NCBI RefSeq assembly: GCF_011300455.1
Contig: NZ_CP049869.1
Span: 1,054,001-1,118,000, forward strand
DNA length: 64,000 bases
Origin: Sphingomonas piscis
Lineage (GTDB): Bacteria; Pseudomonadota; Alphaproteobacteria; Sphingomonadales; Sphingomonadaceae
Direction of reading: 5' to 3'
Below the pieces are notes generated by a model that saw nothing but the letters and a program-made list of their open reading frames with translations, was not told the DNA's origin and did not search any database. This document shows positions 1-9,438 of this stretch, one piece after another; positions within the stretch are counted from its first letter, which is position 1, and each line of letters opens with the position of its first letter. A program made the translations under genes and the position numbers.

Positions 1-1300
1 CGCGGCCGACATCGGGCTGACCGGCGACACGGTGCTGATCGCCCGCAACCTGGGGCCGGCGGAATTGCTCGAATATGACCGGCGCCGTTTAAAGGCCGTG
101 CTGCTCGAAGAAGGATCGCTGACCGCCCACATGACCATCGTCGCTCGTGCCATGGGCGTTCCGGTCGTCGGCCGCCTGAGCGACATCCGCCACAGCGTCA
201 ACGAAGGCGAGACCATCCTCGTCGACGGCGACAATGGCAGCATCATCATCCGTCCCAATCGCTCGCTGGTCTCTACCTTCGAGCACCGGATGGCGGTTAG
301 CCAGAAGCGGCGCGCCGAATATGCGGCGATCCGCGACTTGCCGGGCCGAACACTCGACGGGGCGGATGTCAGCATCATGGTCAATGCCGGGCTGGCGGAA
401 GACGCCAACCTCATCGAAGCCACCGGTGCCGACGGCATCGGCCTGTTCCGGACCGAATTCCAGTTCCTCGTTTCCGCCTCGCTGCCGGGACGTGACCGGC
501 AGCAGAAACTCTACGCCCGCGTCTTGGAAGCCGCCGGCGACAAACCGGTGACGTTTCGAACCGTGGACATCGGCGGCGACAAGGCGCTTCCTTACATGCG
601 GGACAAGGCCGACGAGGCGGAAAATCCGGCAATGGGCTGGCGCGCCCTTCGTCTGTCGCTCGACCGGACGACGCTGATGAAGGCGCAGACCCGTGCACTT
701 CTGGAAGCAAGCGCCGGCCGACCGCTGCGAATCATGTTCCCAATGGTGTCGGAGCCTTGGGAATATGAGGATGCCCGGCGGCTGGTCGAGGAGCAGGTCG
801 CCTGGGCCGAGGCGAGCAAGCGCCCGTTGCCGTGCAGGATCGAATTTGGCGCGATGCTGGAGGTACCGGCACTGGCCGAGATGCTCGACGTGCTCCTGCC
901 GCGGCTCGATTTCCTGTCGATCGGCACCAACGACCTGACTCAATTCCTCTTCGCGGCCGACCGGGCCGATCCGCGGCTGGCGGAGCGCTACGACTGGCTG
1001 AGCCCAGCCATCCTCCGTTTCATCCGCCGTGTCGTGCGGGCGGCGTCGGCCGCAAATGTACCGGTGCGGGTCTGCGGCGAAATGGGTGGACGACCTCTGG
1101 AGGCCATGGCTTTGGTCGGGATCGGCGTTCAGGGACTGTCGATCACGCCCGCCGCTGTTGGGCCCGTCAAGGCAATGGTGCGCTCGCTAAACCATGCCGC
1201 AATCAGCGCACGGATGGATCATTTGCTCGATCACCCGCCGCGAGACATGCGTAAGACGCTCAGCGATTGGGCGAAGCGGAATGCAGTCGTCGTCGGCTAG
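1..1300 (+). CDS. ptsP: Phosphoenolpyruvate-protein phosphotransferase PtsP (EI-Ntr), 5' end outside window
   Basis: This is the C-terminal part of enzyme I of the nitrogen-type PTS, which autophosphorylates from PEP and passes phosphate to NPr. The frame is open from base 2, so the N-terminal GAF domain and part of the His domain lie outside the window. The phospho-histidine motif is SLTAHMTIVAR, with the His codon at 128-130. The PEP-binding barrel shows DIGGDKALPYM, NPAMGWRALRLSLDR, EFGAMLEVPA, SIGTNDLTQF and a CGEMGG loop, all intact. SIGTNDLTQF with the Cys in CGEMGG places it in the enzyme I family rather than PEP synthase. EI-Ntr, rather than a sugar-type EI, is inferred from the lineage and the lack of neighbouring PTS sugar genes. 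A regulatory gene of RodZ type follows 60 bases later. Confidence 0.93.
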   Translation, partial: AADIGLTGDTVLIARNLGPAELLEYDRRRLKAVLLEEGSLTAHMTIVARAMGVPVVGRLSDIRHSVNEGETILVDGDNGSIIIRPNRSLVSTFEHRMAVSQKRRAEYAAIRDLPGRTLDGADVSIMVNAGLAEDANLIEATGADGIGLFRTEFQFLVSASLPGRDRQQKLYARVLEAAGDKPVTFRTVDIGGDKALPYMRDKADEAENPAMGWRALRLSLDRTTLMKAQTRALLEASAGRPLRIMFPMVSEPWEYEDARRLVEEQVAWAEASKRPLPCRIEFGAMLEVPALAEMLDVLLPRLDFLSIGTNDLTQFLFAADRADPRLAERYDWLSPAILRFIRRVVRAASAANVPVRVCGEMGGRPLEAMALVGIGVQGLSITPAAVGPVKAMVRSLNHAAISARMDHLLDHPPRDMRKTLSDWAKRNAVVVG

Positions 1301-1360
1301 CGGTTGACAGCCCTGTCGGCTGCCTGAAAGACACAAGTTAGAGGTTAAGAAGGGCGAGCG

Positions 1361-2164
1361 ATGGACGACACGGATGAAGCGGTGGTCGCCACAGCAGGCG
1401 AAAGGCTGCGTGCCGCCCGCGAGGAGCGCTCACTCAGCCTTGAGGAAGTCGCTGCTCAGACCCGTATTCCACGTCGGCACCTGGAGAGCCTGGAATCGTC
1501 CGAGTGGGACAAGCTGCCGGCCCCCACCTATACAATCGGTTTTGCCAAGAGTTATGCCTCCGCCGTCGGACTTGATCGCAATGACATCGGCGACCAGCTG
1601 CGCGCAGAACTGGGCGGCGCGCGTGGGGCCACTGCCGACACGGAGGTGTTCGAGGCCGCGGATCCGGCGCGCGCCATGCCGAAGTGGCTCGTCTTTGCGG
1701 CCATTGTTGCGGTGATCATTCTGGTGGCGGGGCTCAGCTGGTATAATCGCCGGTCGCTGGAGCAGCCTGCCGATCAGCCCGCGGGGATCAACGCTGTTGA
1801 GCCTGTGGTTGCCACCGCGACCCAGCCACAGGCGCCCGCCCCATCAGCACAGGGCCCCGTCGTTGTCTCGGCCACTGAGCCGGCCTGGGTTCAAGTGAAG
1901 GACCAGGGGCGCACCCTGTTCGAAGGGATGATGAGCCCGGGACAGACCTTCGCTGTCCCCGCAACTGCCACAGCTCCGCTGCTGAAAGCCGGAAAGCCGG
2001 AGGCCCTTCGGATCACCGTTGGTAACAATGTCGCGCCGCCCGTCGGTCCAGCAGGCCGGGTCGCCTCCAACGTCAGCCTGCGTGCGGCCGACCTGATGCG
2101 CGCCCCGCAATCGCCGTCGGCGGGTGCTTCGGCGCCCTCGCCCGAGCAACCGCAGCCCCACTGA
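1361..2164 (+). CDS. RodZ-like helix-turn-helix membrane protein (HTH_25 + DUF4115)
   Basis: The 267-residue protein has a cytoplasmic XRE/HTH_25 domain (about residues 11-75, with SLEEVAAQTRIPRRHLESLE). A single membrane span follows at about 108-127, then a Pro/Ala/Gln-rich linker and a C-terminal DUF4115-type beta domain (about 170-245). This is the RodZ architecture; RodZ tethers MreB to the membrane and supports rod shape. The ATG at 1361 directly begins the acidic N-terminus. In alphaproteobacteria this gene often sits close to ptsP, as it does here. Assignment to the RodZ family is from architecture; the role in MreB binding is inferred. Confidence 0.85.
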   Translation: MDDTDEAVVATAGERLRAAREERSLSLEEVAAQTRIPRRHLESLESSEWDKLPAPTYTIGFAKSYASAVGLDRNDIGDQLRAELGGARGATADTEVFEAADPARAMPKWLVFAAIVAVIILVAGLSWYNRRSLEQPADQPAGINAVEPVVATATQPQAPAPSAQGPVVVSATEPAWVQVKDQGRTLFEGMMSPGQTFAVPATATAPLLKAGKPEALRITVGNNVAPPVGPAGRVASNVSLRAADLMRAPQSPSAGASAPSPEQPQPH

Positions 2165-2226
2165 TTCATCGAAGCGTCAGGTGCGAGGCCCCACATGATC
2201 AACTCTGCTTCGCTTAAGGTCCGTTG

Positions 2227-3123
2227 ATGCGCCCGATCGCCTTACTGTTCGTCGCCGCTTTCGCACTCGCCGCCCCTGCTTCCGGCCAGCGGCAGCCAAC
2301 GCCTGAGCAGCGCATCGATCGGCTGGAAAAGCAGTTGCGCCAGGTTCAAGGCCGCGTGTTCCAGCGTGGACAGCCCGTCGACACCGCCGGGTTCGACTAT
2401 GAGCCCGCGGCACCCCTGTCGTCGGTCGCCACCGTTAGCGACCGGCTCACGGCGCTTGAACGACAGATGAGCGACATCCAGCGCCTCTCGGAAGAGAATG
2501 GTAACCGCCTGCGGTCGATCGAGTCTGCAGTCAGTCAGCTCCGTACCGAACAGTCCGACCGGGTCACGAGCCTGGAGCGCCGGGTACAGGAACTTGGCGC
2601 CGCACCGCCGGCGTTGGGCACGGCGGCCCAGCCCGCAACGAACCTTCAGCCCACGGGCAGCGCCAGCACACCAAGGGTTAGCACGCCCGTTCCCGTACCC
2701 TCGGCCGGGAACACGGCCGCCGTTCCTCAGGACGATCCCGGGGAAGAAGCCTACAGCGTCGGCTTCCGCTTGTGGCAGGGTGGACAATATTCGCAGGCCA
2801 TCGCTGCTTTAAGGCAGTTCAAGTCGACCTACCCCAATCATCGTCGGACCAGCTGGGCCAACAACCTCATCGGCCGTGCTCTTCTGGATTCCGGCCAGCC
2901 GCGCGATGCAGCGACCACCCTGCTCGACAACTACCGGTCCAACCCGAAGGGTGAGCGTGCACCGGACAGCCTTTATTATCTCGGGCAAGCGCTGATGAAG
3001 CTCAACCAGCCGACCCAGGCCTGCAACGCTTATGCCGAGCTTGAGTCGATTTACGGCGGCAAGATTCGGGCCGACCTCCAGAAGCTGCTGCCCGACGCTA
3101 AGGCGCAGGCGCAGTGCCGCTGA
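2227..3123 (+). CDS. cpoB: Tol-Pal system coordinator CpoB/YbgF
   Basis: This periplasmic protein of 298 residues has a signal peptide (cleavage near the ASGQ site at about residue 20). A coiled-coil region rich in R/L/E/Q follows (about 25-115), then a low-complexity linker and TPR repeats (about 175-295, beginning YSVGFRLWQGGQYSQAI). This is the YbgF/CpoB layout; family members bind TolA and coordinate outer-membrane constriction with peptidoglycan synthesis at division. I chose ATG 2227 over the preceding TTG at 2224 because it begins the basic signal-peptide n-region. tilS follows after 25 bases, the usual cpoB-tilS-ftsH order of alphaproteobacteria. Confidence 0.9.
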   Translation: MRPIALLFVAAFALAAPASGQRQPTPEQRIDRLEKQLRQVQGRVFQRGQPVDTAGFDYEPAAPLSSVATVSDRLTALERQMSDIQRLSEENGNRLRSIESAVSQLRTEQSDRVTSLERRVQELGAAPPALGTAAQPATNLQPTGSASTPRVSTPVPVPSAGNTAAVPQDDPGEEAYSVGFRLWQGGQYSQAIAALRQFKSTYPNHRRTSWANNLIGRALLDSGQPRDAATTLLDNYRSNPKGERAPDSLYYLGQALMKLNQPTQACNAYAELESIYGGKIRADLQKLLPDAKAQAQCR

Positions 3124-3148
3124 CGCAAGGCGCTCTTCCTAGGCACCA

Positions 3149-4120
3149 GTGAAGGGGCGCCTTCCCGAAGGCGCACGCCTTGAGCGCTTCCGGGAACGCC
3201 TTCGATTGCTGCTGCCTGAGGATCGGGCCCTTGGCATCGCCGTATCCGGCGGTTCCGACAGCATGGCGCTCCTGCTGTTGGCCGCAGCGAGCGGTCGACC
3301 GGTCGAAGCCGCCACGGTTGATCACCGTTTGAGGGAAGAAAGCAGCCACGAAGCCTCGTGGGTCGGGGAGCGTTGCGGGGAGTTGGGCATCCCGCACGTC
3401 GTGCTTGAGGCTGAATGGGCGCAGCGCCCGGCCTCGGCCGTTCAGGAGCAGGCGCGTGACGAGCGCTATCGTCTTCTTGGCAATTGGGCTGCCCGCCGCA
3501 GCCTGTCGGCCATACTGGTGGCCCATCACGCCGACGATCAGGCGGAAACGCTGTTGATGCGCCTGGCGCGTGGTGCGGGTGTCCGAGGCCTTGCAGGAAT
3601 GCGCGAGGTTGCCCCGCTTCCGGGCCGCCGGTCCGTCCCGCTGATCCGACCGCTGCTGACTTGGCGAAAAAGCGAACTCGAGGCGATCTGCTCGGACGCG
3701 GGGATCACGCCCCGGCAGGACTTATCGAACGTGGATGCCCAATATGAGCGGCCTCGAGTTCGACACGCTCTTGCTGAGCTTGCCTGGCTGTCGGCAGAGC
3801 ACCTTGGTCGAAGCGCCGCGCACCTTGCGGCGGCGGATGAGGCAATCGAGTGGGCAACGGACCGAGCGTGGAATGAAAGTGTCCGTTTGTCGCCAACCGG
3901 TATCGACTACACACGATCCGAGCCGGTGGAGGTGCAACGGCGAATCTTGCTTAAGATTCTGGGCACCCTCGGTACCGGCCAGGAGCCTAGAGGAGCCGAA
4001 CTGTCGCGCATGATGTCCTCGCTTGAAGAAGGAGGGACGGCGACGCTGCGCGGCGTGCTTTGCAGCGGTGGCCGCATCTGGCGATTTGAACCGGCGCCGC
4101 CGCGCAAACAGCGGACGTGA
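3149..4120 (+). CDS. tilS: tRNA(Ile)-lysidine synthase TilS
   Basis: TilS ligates lysine to C34 of the CAU-anticodon tRNA-Ile so that AUA codons are read. The PP-loop ATP-pyrophosphatase motif SGGSDSMAL lies near residue 33, followed by the family motifs VDHRLREES and HHADDQAET. At 323 residues it is a short form: the N-terminal catalytic domain is complete but the C-terminal domains of the long E. coli type are mostly absent, which is common in alphaproteobacteria. The start is GTG at 3149; no in-frame ATG fits upstream of the conserved region. It lies between cpoB and the GGDEF-EAL gene. Confidence 0.93.
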   Translation: MKGRLPEGARLERFRERLRLLLPEDRALGIAVSGGSDSMALLLLAAASGRPVEAATVDHRLREESSHEASWVGERCGELGIPHVVLEAEWAQRPASAVQEQARDERYRLLGNWAARRSLSAILVAHHADDQAETLLMRLARGAGVRGLAGMREVAPLPGRRSVPLIRPLLTWRKSELEAICSDAGITPRQDLSNVDAQYERPRVRHALAELAWLSAEHLGRSAAHLAAADEAIEWATDRAWNESVRLSPTGIDYTRSEPVEVQRRILLKILGTLGTGQEPRGAELSRMMSSLEEGGTATLRGVLCSGGRIWRFEPAPPRKQRT

Positions 4121-4193
4121 CGTCCGAACTGTTAACCTTCTTCATTCTCTGCGACTTAATGGACCGCCGGTAAATTCTCCATAACGGACCTAA

Positions 4194-5849
4194 ATGGAGG
4201 GGCGGGTGCAGCTGGCAACAATAGTGATGAGCCGCTTGCGTGGGCGCCACACCCCCGGAACTGTTGGATTGGCGAGCAGCCAGGCAATCACCACCTGCGC
4301 AACCCTGGTCGCAACGGCCATGTTCGTCGCGGTAGCGGGCGACGTGCTGCCGGCAGCATGGTCATCGTCGCAATCGTCGACGCTTTCCATCGCACTGTTG
4401 CTCAACGTCGCCATCATCCTGTTCGGCTACAGCCGCTCCAAGGATCTGAAGAAGGCCCTTAACGCGCAACAAGAGGCGCAGGCCCTGGCGCATCGCACCG
4501 CCTATACGGATCACACCACCGGGCTCGCCAATCGCCGCGCGCTGATGGATGAACTGGTGAAGGCCTCGTCGCTAGGGCGAACCCACAGCCTTCTCCTGCT
4601 CGACCTCGACTATTTCAAGAAGGTCAACGACCTTCACGGACATATGGCCGGTGACGAGCTGCTCCGGATGGTGGCCAATGTCCTCCGCGCCACCACACCC
4701 GAGGGTTCCTGCTGCGCTCGTCTCGGCGGTGATGAATTCGCCGTTCTGGTGCCCTCGGAACTCAGTGACGCGGACGCCAATCTGGTCGCCGAATTCATCA
4801 CGGGTGAGATCGCTCAGCCGCTCACGATCAGCGCGAACATCCTGCAGGTCTCAGCCTCTATCGGCATTGTGACCTTCGATAAAAGCATGAGCGCGGAGGA
4901 TGCCCTGCGCCGGGCAGACATCGCCATGTATGCAGCGAAGCGCGCCGGCCGGAATTGCTATGCGCGGTTCGACACCGCCATGGAGACGCAGCTGCAGAGC
5001 CGCACTGCGCTGGAAAACGAGATCCGGTCTGGGATCGAGAGGGGCGAGTTCCTCCCCTACTTTCAGCCGCAAATCGACCTTCAGAGCTCGGAACTGATCG
5101 GCTTCGAAGTGCTGGCGCGCTGGCATTCGGAAAAGCGGGGCGTTCTTGAGCCGGCAGGATTCCTCGAAATCGCCGAGGCCTGCGGGCTGATCGGCGCATT
5201 GTCGATGAACGTCATGCGCTCGGCGCTTGAACAGGCTCGCGACTGGCCCGGGCACCTCAAGATTGCGGTCAATATCTCGCCGATCCAGTTCCGCGACCGC
5301 CACCTGTCGGAGCGCATCCTGAAGCTACTGACGGAGACCGGCTTTCCCGCCGCAAGACTGGAACTTGAGATTACCGAGACCGCGATTCTGGAAGATCGAG
5401 AGCTCGCGCTTGCGACCGTTCAAAGCCTGAAGAATGTCGGGATAAGCATCTCGCTCGACGATTTCGGCACCGGCTACGCCTCACTGTCGCAGCTTCAGGC
5501 ACTACCCTTCGACCGGATCAAGATCGACCGCAGTTTCGTGGGCACCCTGCTCAGCAACGATCAGAGCGAGGCGATCGTCAGCACCATCGCCGGCCTGGCT
5601 AAGGCGCTTCATCTTCCCCTCACTGCCGAGGGGGTCGAGACACACGCGACAATGGAGCGGCTCCGGCACCTCGGCTGCAGCGATGCGCAAGGATGGCTGT
5701 TCGGCAAAGCGATGCCGGCTGCGGACGTATGCCGGCGGCTTGGCCTTGCGGCCGGTCCACGCGATGGCGTTGGAGCGGAGGCGGAGACCGTTTCCCGCGA
5801 GCGACGCGACCACTTCCGCCGCTCCTCGGCCGAACGGCGCTGCGCCTGA
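4194..5849 (+). CDS. Membrane-anchored GGDEF-EAL protein (cyclic-di-GMP turnover)
   Basis: The 551-residue protein has two N-terminal hydrophobic segments (about 24-50 and 63-82), a GGDEF domain (about 105-265) and an EAL domain (about 280-525). The active-site motif GGDEF is intact at residues 178-182. The RxxD inhibitory site normally found just upstream is absent (PEGS at that position). The EAL domain carries an EVL variant plus the other key residues: VNISPIQF, ELEITETAI, SLDDFGTGYASL, IKIDRSFV and AEGVE. It could therefore both make and degrade c-di-GMP, but the net activity cannot be read from sequence. No sensory domain beyond the membrane segments is visible. It is transcribed in the same direction as tilS and ftsH. 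Confidence 0.9.
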   Translation: MEGRVQLATIVMSRLRGRHTPGTVGLASSQAITTCATLVATAMFVAVAGDVLPAAWSSSQSSTLSIALLLNVAIILFGYSRSKDLKKALNAQQEAQALAHRTAYTDHTTGLANRRALMDELVKASSLGRTHSLLLLDLDYFKKVNDLHGHMAGDELLRMVANVLRATTPEGSCCARLGGDEFAVLVPSELSDADANLVAEFITGEIAQPLTISANILQVSASIGIVTFDKSMSAEDALRRADIAMYAAKRAGRNCYARFDTAMETQLQSRTALENEIRSGIERGEFLPYFQPQIDLQSSELIGFEVLARWHSEKRGVLEPAGFLEIAEACGLIGALSMNVMRSALEQARDWPGHLKIAVNISPIQFRDRHLSERILKLLTETGFPAARLELEITETAILEDRELALATVQSLKNVGISISLDDFGTGYASLSQLQALPFDRIKIDRSFVGTLLSNDQSEAIVSTIAGLAKALHLPLTAEGVETHATMERLRHLGCSDAQGWLFGKAMPAADVCRRLGLAAGPRDGVGAEAETVSRERRDHFRRSSAERRCA

Positions 5850-5961
5850 ACTGTCGCAAGTCCGGACAGACGGGTTCACACACCCGTAATCCCATCGTTG
5901 TTATTCCGCGCCACGCGCCTATCTTGGCGTCGCGGCACTTTCGCCGGCAGCGGACGAAACC

Positions 5962-7904
5962 ATGAACGAGAAAAAACCAGCCAACCCTTGGATGAAGACG
6001 CTCCTGATCTGGGCGGCCATCCTGTTCGGCCTCGTGGTCCTCGTCCAAATGATCGACAGTCCGCGGGCAACCGGTGGCCAGCCGATGAACTATTCGGAGT
6101 TCATGCGGCAAGTCGACGAAGGCAATGTGAATGCCGTGACGATGGCATCGGGCGCCAGCGGCAGCGCGACGATTTCGGGCAAGCTCAGGAGCGGTGAGAC
6201 CTTCACCACTGTCGCGCCCCGTGACGCGACCGTTTCCGACAAGTTGCTCGGTAAGGGCGTCGCGGTCCAGGTCAAGCAGGAGGAGCAGTCGAGCTTTTGG
6301 CTCCTGCTCCTTTATCAATCCTTCCCCATCCTCCTGATCATCGGCGTGTCCTTCTTCATCATGCGCCAGATGCAGAAGAATGCCGGTTCGGGCGCGATGG
6401 GCTTCGGCAAGAGCCGAGCCCGCATGCTGACGCAGAAGGAAGGCCGTGTGACCTTCGCTGACGTCGCTGGCATCGATGAGGCTCGCGAAGAGCTTCAGGA
6501 GATCGTCGAGTATCTGAAGGATCCGGGCAAGTTCGCGCGGCTGGGCGGCAAGATCCCCAAGGGCGCGCTGCTGGTCGGCTCGCCCGGTACCGGCAAGACC
6601 TTGCTTGCCCGCGCCATCGCGGGTGAGGCAGGCGTGCCCTTCTTCACTATTTCCGGTTCCGACTTCGTCGAGATGTTCGTCGGTGTGGGTGCAAGCCGTG
6701 TCCGCGACATGTTCGAGCAGGCCAAGAAGTCTGCGCCCTGCATCCTCTTCATCGATGAAATCGACGCCGTCGGCCGCCATCGCGGTGCCGGCCTTGGCAA
6801 TGGCAACGACGAGCGGGAGCAGACTCTCAACCAGCTGCTGGTGGAAATGGATGGTTTCGAGGCCAATGAGGGCATCATCATCATCGCCGCGACCAACCGT
6901 CCCGACGTGCTCGACCCGGCGCTGCTACGCCCCGGCCGCTTCGACCGCCAGGTCGTCGTGCCCCGCCCCGACATCGAGGGCCGTGAGCAGATCCTGGGCG
7001 TTCACATGAAGAAAGTGCCGCTGGCGCCGGACGTCGACGCACGTGTCATCGCGCGCGGCACGCCAGGCTTTTCCGGTGCCGACCTTGCCAACCTTGTCAA
7101 CGAGGCGGCGCTGCTTGCCGCTCGCAAGGGCAAACGGCTCGTCGCGATGCAGGAGTTCGAGGAAGCCAAGGACAAGGTGCTGATGGGCACCGAGCGCAAG
7201 TCCATGGTGATGACCGAGGACGAGAAGAAGATGACCGCCTATCACGAGGCCGGTCACGCTGTGGTCGCGCTCCATGAGCCCGCATCCGACCCGATCCACA
7301 AGGCGACCATCATTCCCCGCGGACGTGCGCTAGGCATGGTGATGCGCCTGCCGGAGCGCGACAGCTACAGCTACCATCGTGACAAGATGTACGCGAACCT
7401 GGCCGTCGCCATGGGCGGGCGTGTCGCCGAGGAAGTGATCTTTGGCTACGATAAGGTGTCGTCGGGTGCCTCTTCGGACATCCAGTACGCCACCGGTCTC
7501 GCCCGCGACATGGTTACCCGCTGGGGCATGTCGGACGAGCTTGGGCCGCTTCAATATGCAGAAGCCGACGAGGAAGTCTTCCTGGGCTATTCCATGAACC
7601 GCCAGCGGCAGATGTCGAACGAGACGGCCCAGGCGATCGACAAGGAAATCCGCCGCATCGTCGAGGCCGGGTACGACCGCGCCAAGCATTTGCTCGAAGA
7701 GCATCGCGAGGAGCTCGAGACGCTGGCCAAGGCGCTGCTCGAATATGAAACGCTGAGCGGCGACGAGATCAAGACGATTCTCGGGGCGGCACGGTCGACC
7801 GCGGCAGTTCGTCGAAGCCGTCGATCCCTGCGGCGGGCTCATCGATCCCGAAGGCCAAGCGCCCGCAGGCAGGCCTCGGCGGCGCAGCGCCGGCCGGCGC
7901 CTAG
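5962..7904 (+). CDS. ftsH: ATP-dependent zinc metalloprotease FtsH, frameshifted near the C-terminus
   Basis: FtsH is a membrane AAA protease that degrades membrane proteins and regulators. It has TM1 at residues 13-31, a periplasmic domain, TM2 at 112-134, Walker A GSPGTGKT at 206-213, Walker [10 protein letters not shown] at 260-268, the SRH motif [18 protein letters not shown], and the zinc motif HEAGH at 428-432. As written the frame runs on to 8340 (792 residues), far longer than the usual 630-650. Adding one G to the G4 run at 7783-7786 moves translation into the frame that encodes a typical sphingomonad FtsH tail ([18 protein letters not shown], then [10 protein letters not shown]), stopping at 7902-7904 for about 648 residues. 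I therefore treat 7904 as the true end and the longer fusion as an artefact. Walker A has GSPG rather than the common GPPG. Confidence 0.9.
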
Positions 7905-7965
7905 GCATCCAACCGGGGTTAACCCGCAGCAGCCTCTTTGCGTCGTTCCGGCTTGGGAGCGGCGC

Positions 7966-8340
7966 GTGAGAAAATTGCTGACAGCATCGTTGATCGTCAT
8001 GGCCGCTCCAGCGGCCGCGCAAACCATGAACGCGGACGTGTTTCACCGGCGCGCAACGGCACTGATGCGGAAGGGACCGCTGGCGCTTTTCTCACGCGGT
8101 GAAATCAATGCGCTGATGAACGAGGGGCAGGCTGCCGGCCGCGCTGTCAGCGCCCGGCGCAAGGCGGATGTGGCTGCTGGTCGCAAGCCGCGCTTTTGTC
8201 CGCCGGAAGGCGCCAAGCACAGCATGGCCAGCGACGAGTTCATGAAACGGCTGAGCGCGATTCCTGCCGCCCAGCGTGCCCGCATCGACATGACCGAAGC
8301 AACGACGCGCATTCTCGCCGGCAAATATCCTTGCCGCTAA
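7966..8340 (+). CDS. Small exported protein of unknown function
   Basis: This 124-residue protein starts at GTG 7966 with a clear signal peptide ([19 protein letters not shown]). The mature domain contains a lone CPP motif near the middle ([14 protein letters not shown]) and a C-terminal KYPCR. In the sequence as given it is fused in frame to ftsH, but the signal peptide and the out-of-frame FtsH tail show that it is a separate gene. I do not recognise a functional family; similar small exported proteins are, from memory, common in sphingomonads. Its stop overlaps by four bases the stop of the convergent DUF3667 gene. Confidence 0.7.
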   Translation: MRKLLTASLIVMAAPAAAQTMNADVFHRRATALMRKGPLALFSRGEINALMNEGQAAGRAVSARRKADVAAGRKPRFCPPEGAKHSMASDEFMKRLSAIPAAQRARIDMTEATTRILAGKYPCR

Positions 8341-9389
8341 TGCGACACGCTCATGCCGACCATCAACGTCACGAAGACCGCCAGCACGATTAGGGCTGCC
8401 ACTGATAGAACCAAGGTTCGAAGAGCAGCACCGATCCTGCTGCTCCCATACGCGCCGCGAAGCTGCCGGTACATGTGGATCGGCGGCACCAGCATCAGCA
8501 GCCCGGCAGCATTTTCCGCTCCGACAGCGGCCAGCAACGTGCCCGCGGCAACCAGCAAGGTCATGAAGCAAAGCGAATAAGTGACGAACACGACATGGTC
8601 GTAGGTTCGGAAGCGCCGGCTGAAGGGAAACAATAGCCACAGGAACGGCACGGAAAGCGGGATGATTGCCCAACTCCACTTATAGCTGTCGCTCTTAACC
8701 TTGTAGAGCAGGAGTTCCGGGTTCTTCCTCCCCTTCTGCCACGCCTCCTCGATCCAGGGTAGCGACGAGCTGAACCCCGCCGCCGCAGTGCGATCGAACG
8801 TCGCTTCGGCAATCCCTTGGTTCCGAAGACCTTGGATCACCTTCAGATCCTCTTGCTCCGACTGGATCTTCTTCTCGATCCTGGCGACTTCCGATGCCTT
8901 GCCCTTGTTGGCCTCTTTCTCCTGCATCAGCTCCTTAATCGTCACCTTCGAGTTCCGCTCGGCCTTGCCCAAGTCCCGCTCCACGTTCAGCTCGGGATTG
9001 GCATTGCCGGTCGCGTTCACGACGGCGAACATCAGGAAGACGGAGAACAGAAATAGCGCGATCGGCGACACGAAACTTGCGCGCTGCCCATCGATGTAGC
9101 GGCGGGTTAGACGTCCGGGGTGCCAGACAAGCATCGGCAGCGTCCGCCAGATCTTCCCTTCGAAGTGGAAGACACCGTGGGCCAGGTCATGGAAGAAGGC
9201 GCCGATCGTCCGATGAACATGGGCCTGCTGGCCGCAGCAATGGCAAAAGTCGCCGACCAGCGCACAGCCGCAATTCAGGCAATTGCGCTCATGCGTGTGA
9301 CCGTCGTTTGCTTCGCCCGCCGATGGCTCGGCCGCACGCGCCAGCACGCCGCCGGTGGCAAGATCGCCGATTGCTTCCATTTCCCCCAT
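8337..9389 (-). CDS. DUF3667-type membrane protein with N-terminal zinc ribbon
   Basis: The 350-residue protein starts with a CxxC-x7-CxxC zinc-ribbon-like motif ([19 protein letters not shown]). The family-typical block [19 protein letters not shown] and [21 protein letters not shown] follows, then a membrane span, a charged coiled-coil-like stretch (about 150-200) and three to four further membrane spans at the C-terminus. This matches the DUF3667/YckC-like membrane family of unknown function. It is transcribed against its neighbours, between the small exported protein and nadD. No role is assigned. Confidence 0.75.
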   Translation of the reverse strand: MGEMEAIGDLATGGVLARAAEPSAGEANDGHTHERNCLNCGCALVGDFCHCCGQQAHVHRTIGAFFHDLAHGVFHFEGKIWRTLPMLVWHPGRLTRRYIDGQRASFVSPIALFLFSVFLMFAVVNATGNANPELNVERDLGKAERNSKVTIKELMQEKEANKGKASEVARIEKKIQSEQEDLKVIQGLRNQGIAEATFDRTAAAGFSSSLPWIEEAWQKGRKNPELLLYKVKSDSYKWSWAIIPLSVPFLWLLFPFSRRFRTYDHVVFVTYSLCFMTLLVAAGTLLAAVGAENAAGLLMLVPPIHMYRQLRGAYGSSRIGAALRTLVLSVAALIVLAVFVTLMVGMSVSH

Positions 9390-9438
9390 GGTGCCACATT
9401 AGTCAGGGCTGCCTCCCCATGCTAGCGCCCTGCAAGCA

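Noticed and set aside
5620..6780. 386-codon antisense frame over the GGDEF-EAL and ftsH genes
   Set aside because: It spans the gap between two clear plus-strand genes and shows only mirror-frame composition.
7777..7790. Programmed -1 ribosomal frameshift in ftsH
   Set aside because: The site lacks a canonical X-XXY-YYZ slippery heptamer, and two unrelated genes show the same missing G. An assembly error is simpler.
5962..8340. A 792-residue FtsH fused to a secreted C-terminal domain
   Set aside because: The tail contains an internal signal peptide with its own GTG start, and the native FtsH tail is readable in the other frame. A one-base error explains it.
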